Shown: positions 19,630-29,376 of the stretch, in pieces
Position numbering within the stretch: position 1 is the stretch's first letter
Layout of the letters: each line of letters starts with the position of its first letter
Assembly (NCBI RefSeq): GCF_001426705.1
Contig: NZ_LMFC01000002.1
Location: 600,559-664,558, forward strand
From: Cellulomonas sp. Root485
GTDB lineage: Bacteria; Actinomycetota; Actinomycetes; Actinomycetales; Cellulomonadaceae
Direction: 5' to 3'
DNA: 64,000 nucleotides
Made by a program: the position numbers and the translations under genes
Notes under the pieces: generated by a model
Told to the model about the DNA's origin: nothing
Databases searched by the model: none
The model's input: the letters and a program-made list of their open reading frames with translations, nothing else

Positions 19630-19686
19630 CCGAGTCGCCGGTGCGCGAGCGCGAGAGCGGCACACGGGGGACGACGCGCCGCGTGG

Positions 19687-19717
19687 AATGACACGCGTGT
19701 CATTACGGTCGTACGAT
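19687..19717 (+). promoter_or_regulatory. Promoter with perfect 18-base palindrome before the DUF3263 gene
   Basis: AATGACACGCGTGTCATT (19687-19704) is a perfect palindrome. Its left half contains ATGACA (19688-19693), a possible -35 box, with TACGAT (19712-19717) as -10 after an 18-base spacer. A dimeric repressor bound here would block the promoter. The implied start near 19724 supports ATG 19788 for the gene. Confidence 0.55.
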
Positions 19718-19787
19718 GACCGAGGTCGCCCCGCGGTACACCGCGTCGGAGGCCGAAGGGCAGCACCACGAGAGCACAGGAGGACGC

Positions 19788-20102
19788 ATGGACGCCGCGA
19801 CGATCGCCATCGGATCGCTCGAGCACCCCCGCAGCGTCCAGCCGGCCTCGGCCGAGGGGCTCTCGGAGCGCGACGAGCAGGTCCTCGCATTCGAGCGGCA
19901 GTGGTGGAAGTACGCGGGTGCCAAGGAGTCGGCCATCCGTGAGCTGTTCGACATGTCGGCCACCCGGTACTACCAGGTGCTCAACGCCCTGATCGACGAC
20001 CCGGCGGCCCTCGCGCACGACCCGATGCTCATCAAGCGACTGCGGCGCATGCGCTCGTCGCGGCAGCGGGCGCGCACGGCACGCCGCCTCGGGGACGCCT
20101 GA
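19788..20102 (+). CDS. DUF3263 family protein
   Basis: A 104-residue actinobacterial protein. The conserved core is '[20 protein letters not shown]', then '[20 protein letters not shown]', then '[20 protein letters not shown]'. The middle resembles a sigma-region-4-like helix-turn-helix, so DNA binding is plausible. The arginine-rich tail ('[18 protein letters not shown]') fits nucleic-acid contact. ATG 19788 has AGGAGG 5 bases upstream and lies downstream of the predicted transcription start; the in-frame ATG at 19716 lies within the -10 region. Self-regulation through the palindrome is possible but unproven. Confidence 0.82.
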   Translation: MDAATIAIGSLEHPRSVQPASAEGLSERDEQVLAFERQWWKYAGAKESAIRELFDMSATRYYQVLNALIDDPAALAHDPMLIKRLRRMRSSRQRARTARRLGDA

Positions 20103-20193
20103 TCCGCCCCGGTGGGCGGTCCGTCCGACGTCCTCGCACGTGACACGGCACACGTCGTGCCTCAGGTGGACCCGTCCTCACGACCCGAGCCGT

Positions 20194-20199
20194 TAGCCT
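20194..20199 (+). promoter_or_regulatory. -10 box of the LytR_C gene
   Basis: TAGCCT ends 7 bases before GTG 20207; leaderless arrangement. Confidence 0.45.
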
Positions 20200-20206
20200 G
20201 TCCGGC

Positions 20207-20797
20207 GTGAGCAAGGCGGAGTACTCCTACCCCGAGGACGAGTTCGATGTCCCGTCGAACCCTGACGTCCCCCGCGGGGTGCATCGCGCACCCCGGTCCG
20301 TGTGGAGCAGGTGGTGGAAGTTCCTGGTCGTCCTGGCCCTCCTGCCCGTGCTCGCGTTCACGCTGGTGAACCTCGCAGCGCGCGACGGCAACCTCCCGTC
20401 GCTCCCGGGCACCTCGAACTCGCCCGAGGCGGGCGACGAGACCACGACGGAGCCCCCGACCGAGGGCGAGGCACCGGCGGACACGGAGACGACGCCCGCC
20501 GAGGAGCCTGCCGCCCCGGCTCCCGTGCTGACCACGCCGGTCGCCGTGCTCAACGCCGCCGGCATCGGCGGGATCGCCGGGGAGCAGGCCGCGAAGCTCA
20601 CGGCCGCGGGCTTCACGGCGGTGACCACCGGCAACGCGGACCCGACCGAGGACGACTCGACCGTCTTCTACACGTCGGAGGACCTGCGGCCGACCGCCGA
20701 CCTCGTCGCGCAGACGCTCGGCCTGACCGAGGTCGTCCTGCTGGCTGCCGACGAGCCGGGCATCACCGTGCAGCTGGTCAGCGATCCCGACGCCTGA
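20207..20797 (+). CDS. LytR C-terminal-domain (LytR_C) membrane protein
   Basis: A 196-residue protein: 42-residue cytoplasmic N-terminus with '[17 protein letters not shown]', one membrane segment (about 43-62, '[20 protein letters not shown]'), a Thr/Pro/Glu-rich extracellular linker, and a C-terminal LytR_C domain ('[20 protein letters not shown]', '[19 protein letters not shown]', '[15 protein letters not shown]'). LytR_C domains are found in cell-wall glycopolymer ligases, but here the catalytic LCP domain is missing, as is common in actinobacteria. The role is uncertain, probably at the envelope. Confidence 0.82.
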   Translation: MSKAEYSYPEDEFDVPSNPDVPRGVHRAPRSVWSRWWKFLVVLALLPVLAFTLVNLAARDGNLPSLPGTSNSPEAGDETTTEPPTEGEAPADTETTPAEEPAAPAPVLTTPVAVLNAAGIGGIAGEQAAKLTAAGFTAVTTGNADPTEDDSTVFYTSEDLRPTADLVAQTLGLTEVVLLAADEPGITVQLVSDPDA

Positions 20798-20897
20798 CCG
20801 AGCCGCATCGGCCCTGGTCGGAGCCCGAACGCGGCCACTAGGCTCTCGCGCACCGGGCGCCGGCGGAGTGCTCGGCACCGGACGTCGAGGAGTGCGC

Positions 20898-21101
20898 ATG
20901 GCTCAGGGCATCGTGAAGTGGTTCAACGCGGAGAAGGGGTACGGCTTCATCACCCCCGTCGGGGGAGGCCAGGACCTCTTCGTGCATTTCAGCGCCATCC
21001 AGTCGGACGGCTACCGGTCCCTCGACGAAGGCCAGGACGTCGAGTTCGAGGTCGGCCAGGGCACCAAGGGGCCGCAGGCCGAGCAGGTCCGCGCCATCTG
21101 A
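20898..21101 (+). CDS. Cold-shock protein (single CSD)
   Basis: A 67-residue OB-fold nucleic-acid chaperone. RNP1 is 'KGYGFIT' within '[14 protein letters not shown]', and RNP2 is 'DLFVHFSAI'. It consists of the CSD only, unlike the longer cold-shock protein at 48.8 kb. GGAG lies upstream of ATG 20898. TAGGCT at about 20837 could be the -10 box, leaving a leader of roughly 50 bases. A terminator follows. Confidence 0.93.
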   Translation: MAQGIVKWFNAEKGYGFITPVGGGQDLFVHFSAIQSDGYRSLDEGQDVEFEVGQGTKGPQAEQVRAI

Positions 21102-21113
21102 CCGTCGTCCGTG

Positions 21114-21143
21114 CGGGCCGTGCACCCCCCGGTGTGCGGCCCG
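21114..21143. terminator. Bidirectional terminator between csp and the GH15 gene
   Basis: 13-bp stem CGGGCCGTGCACC / GGTGTGCGGCCCG (two G-T pairs) with a CCCC loop, between two convergent stops. Confidence 0.7.
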
Positions 21144-21151
21144 TCGGCGTG

Positions 21152-22642
21152 TCAGTCCTCCAGGGCGTCGAGCGCGAGCAGCACGCACGCCGCGCTCCAG
21201 CCGAGCGGCGCCACGGCGGCCGGGGAGCCGTCGGCGAGGACCTTCTCCGGGAGCGACCCCGACGGGGTGCGGTGGGTGTCGAGGAACGTGAGCCAGCCGT
21301 CGGCGAGCTCGGTGTCGCCGGTCTCCGCGGCCACCCACGCGTAGAGCGAGGTCTGCGGGGTCCAGGAGACGCCGTCGTCGCGCCACCCGGCGCCCGGCGC
21401 GAGGCCGTTCGCCGGTCGCACCATGGTCGTCGCCGACGCCCGCCACGCCTCCTCGACGCCGGGGACCGCGCTGGTGAGGAACGGCGGCAGCAGGAAGGCG
21501 CTGGCGGCGTCCGCGTGGCCGCCGACGGCGTACCGGGCGAACCCGGTGGCGCCGAACGCGCGGATCACGGCGACCTTGGAGCGGATCGACGCGTCGAACG
21601 CGGACCGGGACAGCGCGTCGTCGCCGGCGAGGTCCAGGACGACCGAGGCCTGCTGCAGCCCCGCGACCAGAGGGGCGACCGTGCCCAGGGTCAGCGTGTC
21701 CTCGGGCACCTCCCAGTAGTCGGGCGACGCCGGCGGCAGGCCGTCGAGCGCGACCAGCGAGATGGCGTACCGCGCGGACCGCTGGACCAGCGGCAGCAGG
21801 CGCTCCGCGGCCTCGGCGCGCTCGGCGGGGCCGGCGATCTCCGCGAGCACGAGCCCCGACGCCCACAAAGCCCAGCCGGTGCCGTCGGTCTGCACGCCAC
21901 GGTCGTCCGGCGGGCCCGAGCCGTCGGGGAGGTACCGCGCCTCGAACGAGCCGTCGGCGGACTGGACGCGGTCGAGGAAGCCGAGGATCTCGAGGGCGTC
22001 GTCGACGTGCCCGGTGCGCGCCAGGGCGACGGCGACGAACGAGGCGTCGCGCGGCCACACGTACCGCCACTTCTCCGACCAGGCGGCCACCGCGGCGCCG
22101 TCGGGGAGCTGCAGCGCGTGCAGGTCGAGCAGCGCCGCGCGGGCCATGTCCTCGTACGGTCCGCCCGCACCCGGGACGGTGCCCGCGGCGAGCCAGGCCC
22201 GCTGCCGGTTGGCGACGGACGCGGCAGCGGTCACGGTCGCGCCGCGCTCCCCGGCCCGCGATCCGGCGACCACCCGCGCGAGCGTCGAGGCGGCCGGGTC
22301 CACGACGTGCGTGCCGGCCAGGAACGTCGCGTCGGTGCCGACGGCGAGCGGGACCCGCCGACCGCCCGGCAGCGTGGTGAGGCCCTCGAGATAGAGCGGG
22401 ATGGTCGCGTACGCGGGGGCGGCCGGCTCGGCGACCACCACCGGCACGGCCGGGGCGTCGGTGGCGAGCGCACCGGTGGGCGCGGTGGCGACGAGCAGGG
22501 TCGACCCGGTGGTGACGAGGGCGGTCGCGACGAGTGCGCCGGTCCGGCGGCGGCGGTGCGCGTGCCGGCCGTGGTGTGCGGGCGCGACGACGCCCGCGGC
22601 GGGACGGCCGCGGTTCTCGACGTCCTCGTCGTGATCCTGCAC
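21152..22642 (-). CDS. Secreted GH15-like glucoamylase-type glycoside hydrolase
   Basis: A 496-residue exported protein. GTG 22642 is supported by TATCGT 6 bases upstream. After a basic 'HGRHAHRRRRTG' stretch, a signal segment runs to about residue 60. The catalytic (alpha/alpha)6 domain shows 'EKWRYVWPRDASFVAV' (WPRDAS at 196-201), the substrate-binding block of GH15 enzymes, 'DGTGWALWASGLVLA', and 'GSLPEKVLADGSPAAVAPLG' near the C-terminus with a candidate catalytic Glu. GH15 enzymes release glucose or split trehalose and dextran-type glucosides. Which substrate applies here is not decidable. It is monocistronic, between two terminators or promoters. Confidence 0.78.
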   Translation of the reverse strand: MQDHDEDVENRGRPAAGVVAPAHHGRHAHRRRRTGALVATALVTTGSTLLVATAPTGALATDAPAVPVVVAEPAAPAYATIPLYLEGLTTLPGGRRVPLAVGTDATFLAGTHVVDPAASTLARVVAGSRAGERGATVTAAASVANRQRAWLAAGTVPGAGGPYEDMARAALLDLHALQLPDGAAVAAWSEKWRYVWPRDASFVAVALARTGHVDDALEILGFLDRVQSADGSFEARYLPDGSGPPDDRGVQTDGTGWALWASGLVLAEIAGPAERAEAAERLLPLVQRSARYAISLVALDGLPPASPDYWEVPEDTLTLGTVAPLVAGLQQASVVLDLAGDDALSRSAFDASIRSKVAVIRAFGATGFARYAVGGHADAASAFLLPPFLTSAVPGVEEAWRASATTMVRPANGLAPGAGWRDDGVSWTPQTSLYAWVAAETGDTELADGWLTFLDTHRTPSGSLPEKVLADGSPAAVAPLGWSAACVLLALDALED

Positions 22643-22648
22643 ACGCGC

Positions 22649-22654
22649 ACGATA
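22649..22654 (-). promoter_or_regulatory. -10 box of the GH15 gene
   Basis: TATCGT on the minus strand, 6 bases before GTG 22642; decides the start. Confidence 0.45.
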
Positions 22655-22752
22655 GTCGGGTCGTGCTCCGGCGCGGGCGGCCGCAGCCCCGGGCGAGGGT
22701 GCGCGACGGGGCCCAAGGCCGGTCTGTCGGGTCGCGCTGTGGGTGAACGCTG

Positions 22753-22814
22753 CTTGCACTCTCGGGGGTCGAGTGCTAACCATTGACTTAGCACTCTCCG
22801 GTGGAGAGTGACAG
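22753..22814 (+). promoter_or_regulatory. Two tandem CIRCE operators (HrcA sites) before groEL
   Basis: Site 1 is CTTGCACTC-N9-GAGTGCTAA (22753-22779), with a perfect right arm. Site 2 is TTAGCACTC-N9-GAGTGACAG (22788-22814), with a perfect left arm and a weaker right arm. CIRCE consensus is TTAGCACTC-N9-GAGTGCTAA, bound by the heat-shock repressor HrcA. TTGACT (22783-22788) between the sites may be the -35 box. Confidence 0.88.
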
Positions 22815-22869
22815 AACCACCACGGCCGTCCGGTGAGGGCCGTCGCACGCGGGACAAGACCGCGGGTGA

Positions 22870-24555
<1,686 letters not shown>

Positions 24556-24575
24556 TCTCGCGCTGAACCACACGG

Positions 24576-24607
24576 ACGGGCTGGTCACCTTCGGGTGACC
24601 GGCCCGT
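24576..24607. terminator. Bidirectional terminator after groEL
   Basis: 14-bp stem ACGGGCTGGTCACC / GGTGACCGGCCCGT (one T-G pair) with a TTCG tetraloop, between the convergent groEL and aminotransferase genes. Confidence 0.85.
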
Positions 24608-24614
24608 TCGTCGT

Positions 24615-25841
24615 CTACTGCCGGTAGCTGGACAGGAAGTTGCCCATGCGCTCGATGGCTTCGGCCAGCACGCGGGCCTCCGGGAGCGTGACGATGCGCA
24701 GGTGGTCCGGGGTGGGCCAGTGGAAGCCGGTGCCCTGCACCAGCAGGATGTGCTCGCTGACGAGCAGGTCGTAGACGAGGCGGGCGTCGTCGCGGATCTC
24801 GTGCACCTCCGGGTCGAGGCGCGGAAACAGGTAGAGGGCGCCGTCGGGCCGGACGCAGTCGACGCCGGGGATAGAGGTCACTCCGCGGTAGGCGACGTCG
24901 CGCTGCTCGTGCAGCCGGCCGCCGGGGGCGATCAGCGCGTCGATGCTCTGGATCCCGCCGAGGGCGGCCTGGACCGCGTGCTGGGCGGGGACGTTCGGGC
25001 ACAGGCGGGTGGACGCCAGCAGCGTGATGCCCTCGAGGAAGCCGGTCGCGTGCTCGCGGGGGCCGGTGATGACGAGCCAGCCGGAGCGGTAGCCGGCCAC
25101 GCGGTACGTCTTGGACAGGCCGTTGAACGTCAGGCACAGCAGGTCGGGGGCGACCGTGGCCATCGGGATGTGCTGGGCGCCGTCGAACAGGATGCGGTCG
25201 TAAATCTCGTCGGAGAGCACCAGGAGGCTGTGCTCGCGGGCGATCGCGGCGATGCCCTCGAGCACCTCGCGCGAGTAGACCGCGCCCGTGGGGTTGTTCG
25301 GGTTGATGACGACGATCGCCTTGGTCCGGGGGGTCACCAGCGAGCGGATGTGCTCCAGGTCGGGCTCCCAGCCGGCGGGCTCGTCGCAGCGGTAGTGGAC
25401 GGGCACGCCGTCGGACAGTGACGTCATCGCGGTCCACAAGGGGTAGTCCGGCGAGGGGATGAGCACCTCGTCGCCCTCGTCGAGGAGCGCCTGCATGACC
25501 ATCGTGATCAGCTCGGAGACGCCGTTGCCGAGGTAGACGTCGTCCACGTCGATCTCGGGGAAGCCGGGCTCCGTCTCGTACCGCGTCACCACCGCGCGGC
25601 GGGCGGACAGGATGCCGCGGGAGTCGGTGTAGCCGTGCGCGTGGGGGATCGCGGCGATGACGTCGCGCACGATCTGGTGGGGGGCCTCGAACCCGAACGC
25701 GGCGGGGTTGCCGGTGTTCAGCCGCAGGATCGTGTGGCCCTCGGCCTCGAGGCGGACCACCTCGTCCAGGGCGGACCCGCGGATCTCGTAGAGCACGTTC
25801 TTGAGCTTCGACGACTGGTCCAGCGGACGGTGCAGCGGCAT
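24615..25841 (-). CDS. PLP-dependent class I/II aminotransferase (AlaA-like)
   Basis: A 408-residue fold-type I aminotransferase. The PLP lysine is K244 in 'FNGLSKTYRVAGYRSGW', with 'VINPNNPTGAVYS' (from 178) and 'SDEIYDRILFD' holding the pyridine-N aspartate and the tyrosine. N-terminal 'LYEIRGSALDEVVRLEAEGH' and 'LNTGNPAAFGF' match the alanine aminotransferase AlaA group, which makes alanine from pyruvate and glutamate. Other amino-acid transaminases of this class are possible. The start ATG 25841 is supported by TACTCT 6 bases upstream. It is convergent with groEL and divergent from the urea transporter. Confidence 0.85.
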   Translation of the reverse strand: MPLHRPLDQSSKLKNVLYEIRGSALDEVVRLEAEGHTILRLNTGNPAAFGFEAPHQIVRDVIAAIPHAHGYTDSRGILSARRAVVTRYETEPGFPEIDVDDVYLGNGVSELITMVMQALLDEGDEVLIPSPDYPLWTAMTSLSDGVPVHYRCDEPAGWEPDLEHIRSLVTPRTKAIVVINPNNPTGAVYSREVLEGIAAIAREHSLLVLSDEIYDRILFDGAQHIPMATVAPDLLCLTFNGLSKTYRVAGYRSGWLVITGPREHATGFLEGITLLASTRLCPNVPAQHAVQAALGGIQSIDALIAPGGRLHEQRDVAYRGVTSIPGVDCVRPDGALYLFPRLDPEVHEIRDDARLVYDLLVSEHILLVQGTGFHWPTPDHLRIVTLPEARVLAEAIERMGNFLSSYRQ

Positions 25842-25847
25842 CTGTCG

Positions 25848-25853
25848 AGAGTA
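25848..25853 (-). promoter_or_regulatory. -10 box of the aminotransferase gene
   Basis: TACTCT on the minus strand, 6 bases before ATG 25841; leaderless arrangement. Confidence 0.45.
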
Positions 25854-25896
25854 TCCGGCGCTGTGACTCGACTCGTGACGGAACTGAGCCCGACCC

Positions 25897-25980
25897 GAAA
25901 CAGACCGTTTACGCGGGCTGGTCTGTGCCCGAAACACCCCGTCCCTAGGTTCGTCACCCATGGGCACAGGGATGTATACA
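25897..25980 (+). promoter_or_regulatory. urtA promoter region with boxes shared with the urea carboxylase promoter
   Basis: In order: GAAAC-N6-TTTACGCG (25897-25915), GAAACAC (25931-25937), TAGGTT as -10 (25946-25951, first base 15 after the GAAACAC start) and the palindrome TGTATACA (25973-25980). The same set, with the same 15-base step from GAAACAC to the TAG box, stands at 31803-31878. The lack of a -35 box suggests an activator. GTAC/GAAAC-like boxes recall GlnR-type nitrogen control, and GTATAC centres fit GntR-family operators. Both assignments are inference. Confidence 0.55.
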
Positions 25981-26066
25981 GCGCGGGACACAGCGCGGTG
26001 TCGTGCGTCATCCCGGCCCGAGTCCGGATCCGCCCCACAGCTCGTCTCCAGCGAAAGGCCTCTCCG

Positions 26067-27326
26067 TTGACCAGATTCAGTACGCGCGCTCTTGCCCTCC
26101 CGGCGGCCGCCCTGACCGTCGCCCTCGCGGTGGCGGGGTGTGGCGCCCGCACCTCCGACGACCCGGCCGACGCCGGGACGGCGGCGTCGGCCTCGTGCGT
26201 CGACACGTCCGGCGACACCGTCAAGATCGGCTTCCTCAACTCGCTGTCCGGCACCATGGCCATCTCCGAGCAGACCGTCCGGGACTCCCTCGACCTGGCC
26301 GCCGAGGAGATCAACGCCGACGGCGGGGTCCTGGGCAAGCAGCTCGAGATCGTCGCCGAGGACGGCGCCTCCGAGCCCACCGTGTTCGCGGAGAAGGCCG
26401 AGAAGCTCATCTCCTCCGACTGCGTCGCCGCGGTGTTCGGCGGCTGGACGTCCTCGTCCCGCAAGGCCATGCTCCCCGTCTTCGAGGCGAAGGACTCCCT
26501 GCTGTTCTACCCGGTCCAGTACGAGGGCCTGGAGGCGTCGCCGAACATCTTCTACACGGGTGCGACGACCAACCAGCAGATCCTGCCCGGCATGGACTAC
26601 CTCAAGGAGCAGGGCAAGTCGAAGATCTTCCTGGTCGGCTCCGACTACGTCTTCCCGCGCACGGCCAACAAGGAGATCGTCGCCTGGGCCGGCGCCAACG
26701 ACGTCGAGATCGTCGGCGAGGAGTACGCCCCGCTGGGCCACACCGACTTCGCGACGATCGTGAACAAGCTCAAGGGGTCCGGCGCGGACGCGGTGTTCAA
26801 CACCCTCAACGGTGACTCCAACGTCGCGTTCTTCAAGGAGTACAAGAACGTCGGGCTGTCTGCGGACACCCTCCCGGTCGTCTCGGTCTCCATCGCCGAG
26901 GAGGAGGTCGGTGGCATCGGCATCGACAACATCGTCGGCCAGCTCACCGCGTGGAACTACTACCAGACGGTCGACAGCCCCGAGAACACCACGTTCGTCG
27001 AGGCGTTCAAGGCCAAGTTCGGCGACGAGCGCGTGACGTCCGACCCGATGGAGGCGGCATACACGTCGCTCTACCTCTGGAAGGGCATGGTCGAGAAGGC
27101 CGAGTCGTTCGACGTCGCTGCCATCCAGGAGGCGGCCGGCGGCGTGACGTTCGACGCCCCCGAGGGCACCGTCACGGTGAACGGCGACAACCACCACATC
27201 GCGAAGACCGCGCTCATCGGGAAGATCGGCCCCGACGGGCTCATCTACACCGAGTGGTCGTCGGACGGTCCCATCGAGCCGGACCCGTTCCTCGAGGGCT
27301 ACGACTGGGCCGAGGGCCTGTCCTGA
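26067..27326 (+). CDS. urtA: Urea ABC transporter substrate-binding lipoprotein UrtA
   Basis: A 419-residue lipoprotein that captures urea outside the membrane. TTG 26067 is the start, with GAAAGG 9 bases before. The signal ends in the lipobox LAVAGC (Cys25). The mature part is a type I periplasmic-binding fold: 'VKIGFLNSLSGTMAISEQTV', 'NADGGVLGKQLEIVAEDGAS', 'AVFGGWTSSSRKAMLPVFE', 'LLFYPVQYEGLE' and 'FYTGATTNQQILPG', all characteristic of UrtA/FmdD proteins. An amide-binding FmdD is the alternative, but the carboxylase and allophanate hydrolase downstream favour urea. A hairpin separates it from urtB. Confidence 0.92.
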   Translation: MTRFSTRALALPAAALTVALAVAGCGARTSDDPADAGTAASASCVDTSGDTVKIGFLNSLSGTMAISEQTVRDSLDLAAEEINADGGVLGKQLEIVAEDGASEPTVFAEKAEKLISSDCVAAVFGGWTSSSRKAMLPVFEAKDSLLFYPVQYEGLEASPNIFYTGATTNQQILPGMDYLKEQGKSKIFLVGSDYVFPRTANKEIVAWAGANDVEIVGEEYAPLGHTDFATIVNKLKGSGADAVFNTLNGDSNVAFFKEYKNVGLSADTLPVVSVSIAEEEVGGIGIDNIVGQLTAWNYYQTVDSPENTTFVEAFKAKFGDERVTSDPMEAAYTSLYLWKGMVEKAESFDVAAIQEAAGGVTFDAPEGTVTVNGDNHHIAKTALIGKIGPDGLIYTEWSSDGPIEPDPFLEGYDWAEGLS

Positions 27327-27338
27327 CCCATCCCTGAC

Positions 27339-27375
27339 GCGGTGGCCCGGCGGCTCTGTGACGCCGGGCCACCGC
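27339..27375 (+). terminator. Hairpin between urtA and urtB
   Basis: Perfect 14-bp stem GCGGTGGCCCGGCG / CGCCGGGCCACCGC with a 9-base loop. In ABC operons such a hairpin after the binding-protein gene usually acts as a partial terminator or mRNA stabiliser, giving more binding protein than permease. Confidence 0.7.
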
Positions 27376-27400
27376 CCCTCATCCAGGAAGGACGGGTCGG

Positions 27401-28285
27401 ATGGACGCCCTCGTCTCACAGCTCTTCGCGGGCCTCAGCCTGGGGTCGGTGCTGCTGCTCGCGGCGCTCGGCCTGGCGCTGACGTTCGGTCAGATGGGCG
27501 TCATCAACATGGCGCACGGCGAGTTCATGATGGCCGGCGCGTACACGGCGTTCGTGGTGCAGGGTGTGATCGCCGACGCGGGCGTCTCCCTGCTGGTCTC
27601 GCTGGTCATCGGGTTCCTCGTCGGCGGCCTGCTCGGGCTGCTCCTGGAGATCACGCTCATCTCGCGCATGTACAAGCGGCCGCTGGACACGCTGCTGGTG
27701 ACGTTCGGCGTCGCCCTGGTGCTCCAGCAGCTGGCCCGCGACGTGTTCGGCGCCCCCAACGTGGACGTCCGCGCCCCCGCGTTCCTGTCCGGTGCCGTGC
27801 AGATCCTCGGCGTCGGCATCCCCAAGACGCGGCTGTTCATCCTCGCGCTCGCGCTCCTGTGCGTGCTGGCGCTCTCCCTCGTGCTCAAGCTCAGCCCGCT
27901 CGGCCGGCGCATCCGGGCCACCGTGCAGAACCGGGACCTGGCCGAGACGTCGGGCATCTCGACGCGTGCCACCGACCGGCTCACGTTCTTCGTCGGCTCC
28001 GGCGTGGCCGGCGTCGCGGGTGTGGCGCTCACCCTGCTCGGGTCGGTCGGTCCGACGCTGGGCACCAACTACATCGTCGACGCGTTCCTCGTCGTGGTCG
28101 TCGGCGGCATCGGGCAGCTCAAGGGCGCCGTGATCGCGGCGTTCGCGCTCGGGCTGCTCCAGGCGGGCTTCGAGTACTCGACCACCGCGAGCATCGCCAA
28201 GGTGCTGCTCTTCGTCGTCATCGTCGCGTTCCTGCAGGTCAGACCGCAGGGCCTCGTCTCGGTGCGGACCCGGAGCCTCGCATGA
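27401..28285 (+). CDS. urtB: Urea ABC transporter permease UrtB
   Basis: A 294-residue polytopic permease of the LivH/branched-chain amino-acid class. Conserved stretches include 'LTFGQMGVINMAHGEFMMAG' near the N-terminus, the cytoplasmic 'GRRIRATVQNRDLAETSGIS' EAA-like loop that contacts the ATPases, and 'VVVVGGIGQLKGAVIAAF'. About eight hydrophobic segments are present. AGGAAGGA lies upstream of ATG 27401. The stop overlaps the urtC start by 4 bases. Confidence 0.92.
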   Translation: MDALVSQLFAGLSLGSVLLLAALGLALTFGQMGVINMAHGEFMMAGAYTAFVVQGVIADAGVSLLVSLVIGFLVGGLLGLLLEITLISRMYKRPLDTLLVTFGVALVLQQLARDVFGAPNVDVRAPAFLSGAVQILGVGIPKTRLFILALALLCVLALSLVLKLSPLGRRIRATVQNRDLAETSGISTRATDRLTFFVGSGVAGVAGVALTLLGSVGPTLGTNYIVDAFLVVVVGGIGQLKGAVIAAFALGLLQAGFEYSTTASIAKVLLFVVIVAFLQVRPQGLVSVRTRSLA

Positions 28286-29376
28286 ACCCCCGCATCCGGA
28301 TCTGGGGCGGCCTCGTGATCGCCGCCCTCCTGCTCTTCGGCGTCGCGCCGGCGATGCTCTCCGACTTCCGGCTGAACCTGCTCGCCAAGTTCTGCTGCCT
28401 CGCCATGGTCGCCGTCGGCATCGGCCTGGCCTGGGGGCGCGGCGGGATGCTCGTGCTCGGGCAGGGCGTGTTCTTCGGCCTCGGCGGCTACCTCATGGCG
28501 ATGCACCTGAAGCTCTCCGACGCCGGCCCCGGCGGGGTGCCTGACTTCATGCTGCTGTACGGCGACGGCACGGTGCCCGGCTGGTGGGAGCCGTTCCGGG
28601 ACCCCGTCGTCACGATCCTGGCGATCCTGGTGCTCCCCGCCCTCGTGGCCACCCTGCTCGGGCTCGCGGTGTTCAAGCGCCGGGTCCGCGGCGCGTACTT
28701 CGCGATCCTGTCGCAGGCGCTCGCGGCGGCGTTCGCCATCCTGCTGGTCGGCCAGCAGAAGGTGACCGGCGGCACCAACGGGCTCAACGGGTTCCAGTCG
28801 TTCTTCGGGTTCACGCTCTCCGACCCCGTGAACAAGCGGATGCTCTACTTCATCGCCGCGGGCGTCCTGCTCGCGATGGTCGCGATCGTCCGGCTCGTCA
28901 TGAACTCCCGCTACGGCGAGCTCCTCGTGGCCGTGCGCGACCAGGAGAACCGCGTCCGGTTCCTCGGCTACGACCCCGCGATCGTCAAGACCGTCGCGTA
29001 CGCGATCGCCGCCTGCTTCGCGGCCATCGGTGGCGCCCTGTTCACGCCCATCGTCGGGATCATCTCGCCGGCCGACGTCGGCGTCGTGCCCTCCATCGGG
29101 TTCCTCGTCGGCGTCGCGATCGGCGGTCGGGCGACCCTGCTCGGGCCGGTGCTCGGCGCGATCGGGGTGTCGTGGGCGGAGACCTCGCTCTCGGAGTCGT
29201 TCCCGTCGTTCTGGATCTACTTCCAGGGCGCGCTGTTCATCCTCGTCGTCGCCTTCCTGCCCAACGGGCTGGCGACGCTGGGCCGCCTCTTCCGTCGACG
29301 GCGCGCCGCGCCCGAGGAGCCCGAGGCTCCGGTCGCCGAGCCCGCCGCCCTCGAGACCTCCGGGAAGACCTCATGA
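28282..29376 (+). CDS. urtC: Urea ABC transporter permease UrtC
   Basis: A 364-residue LivM-type permease, second channel subunit. The UrtC hallmarks 'LLAKFCCLAMVAVGIGLAWG' and 'GGMLVLGQGVFFGLGGYLMA' are followed by 'NSRYGELLVAVRDQENRVRF' (coupling loop), 'VGVVPSIGFLVGVAIGG' and 'SLSESFPSFWIYFQGALF'. The C-terminal about 30 residues are charged and cytoplasmic ('RRRRAAPEEPEAPVAEPAA'). It overlaps urtB and urtD by 4 bases each. Confidence 0.92.
   Translation: MNPRIRIWGGLVIAALLLFGVAPAMLSDFRLNLLAKFCCLAMVAVGIGLAWGRGGMLVLGQGVFFGLGGYLMAMHLKLSDAGPGGVPDFMLLYGDGTVPGWWEPFRDPVVTILAILVLPALVATLLGLAVFKRRVRGAYFAILSQALAAAFAILLVGQQKVTGGTNGLNGFQSFFGFTLSDPVNKRMLYFIAAGVLLAMVAIVRLVMNSRYGELLVAVRDQENRVRFLGYDPAIVKTVAYAIAACFAAIGGALFTPIVGIISPADVGVVPSIGFLVGVAIGGRATLLGPVLGAIGVSWAETSLSESFPSFWIYFQGALFILVVAFLPNGLATLGRLFRRRRAAPEEPEAPVAEPAALETSGKTS

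Noticed and set aside
24556..24614. groES next to groEL
   Set aside because: Only a terminator lies downstream and a CIRCE region upstream; no groES-like frame is present.
25897..25937. Canonical GlnR box in the urtA promoter
   Set aside because: The half-sites do not match the usual GTNAC-N6-GAAAC order exactly, so I report only a shared motif and not a GlnR site.
25842..27419. N-terminal extension of the aminotransferase frame across urtA
   Set aside because: The extension is antisense to urtA and its promoter. The aminotransferase N-terminus and a -10 box place the start at 25841.
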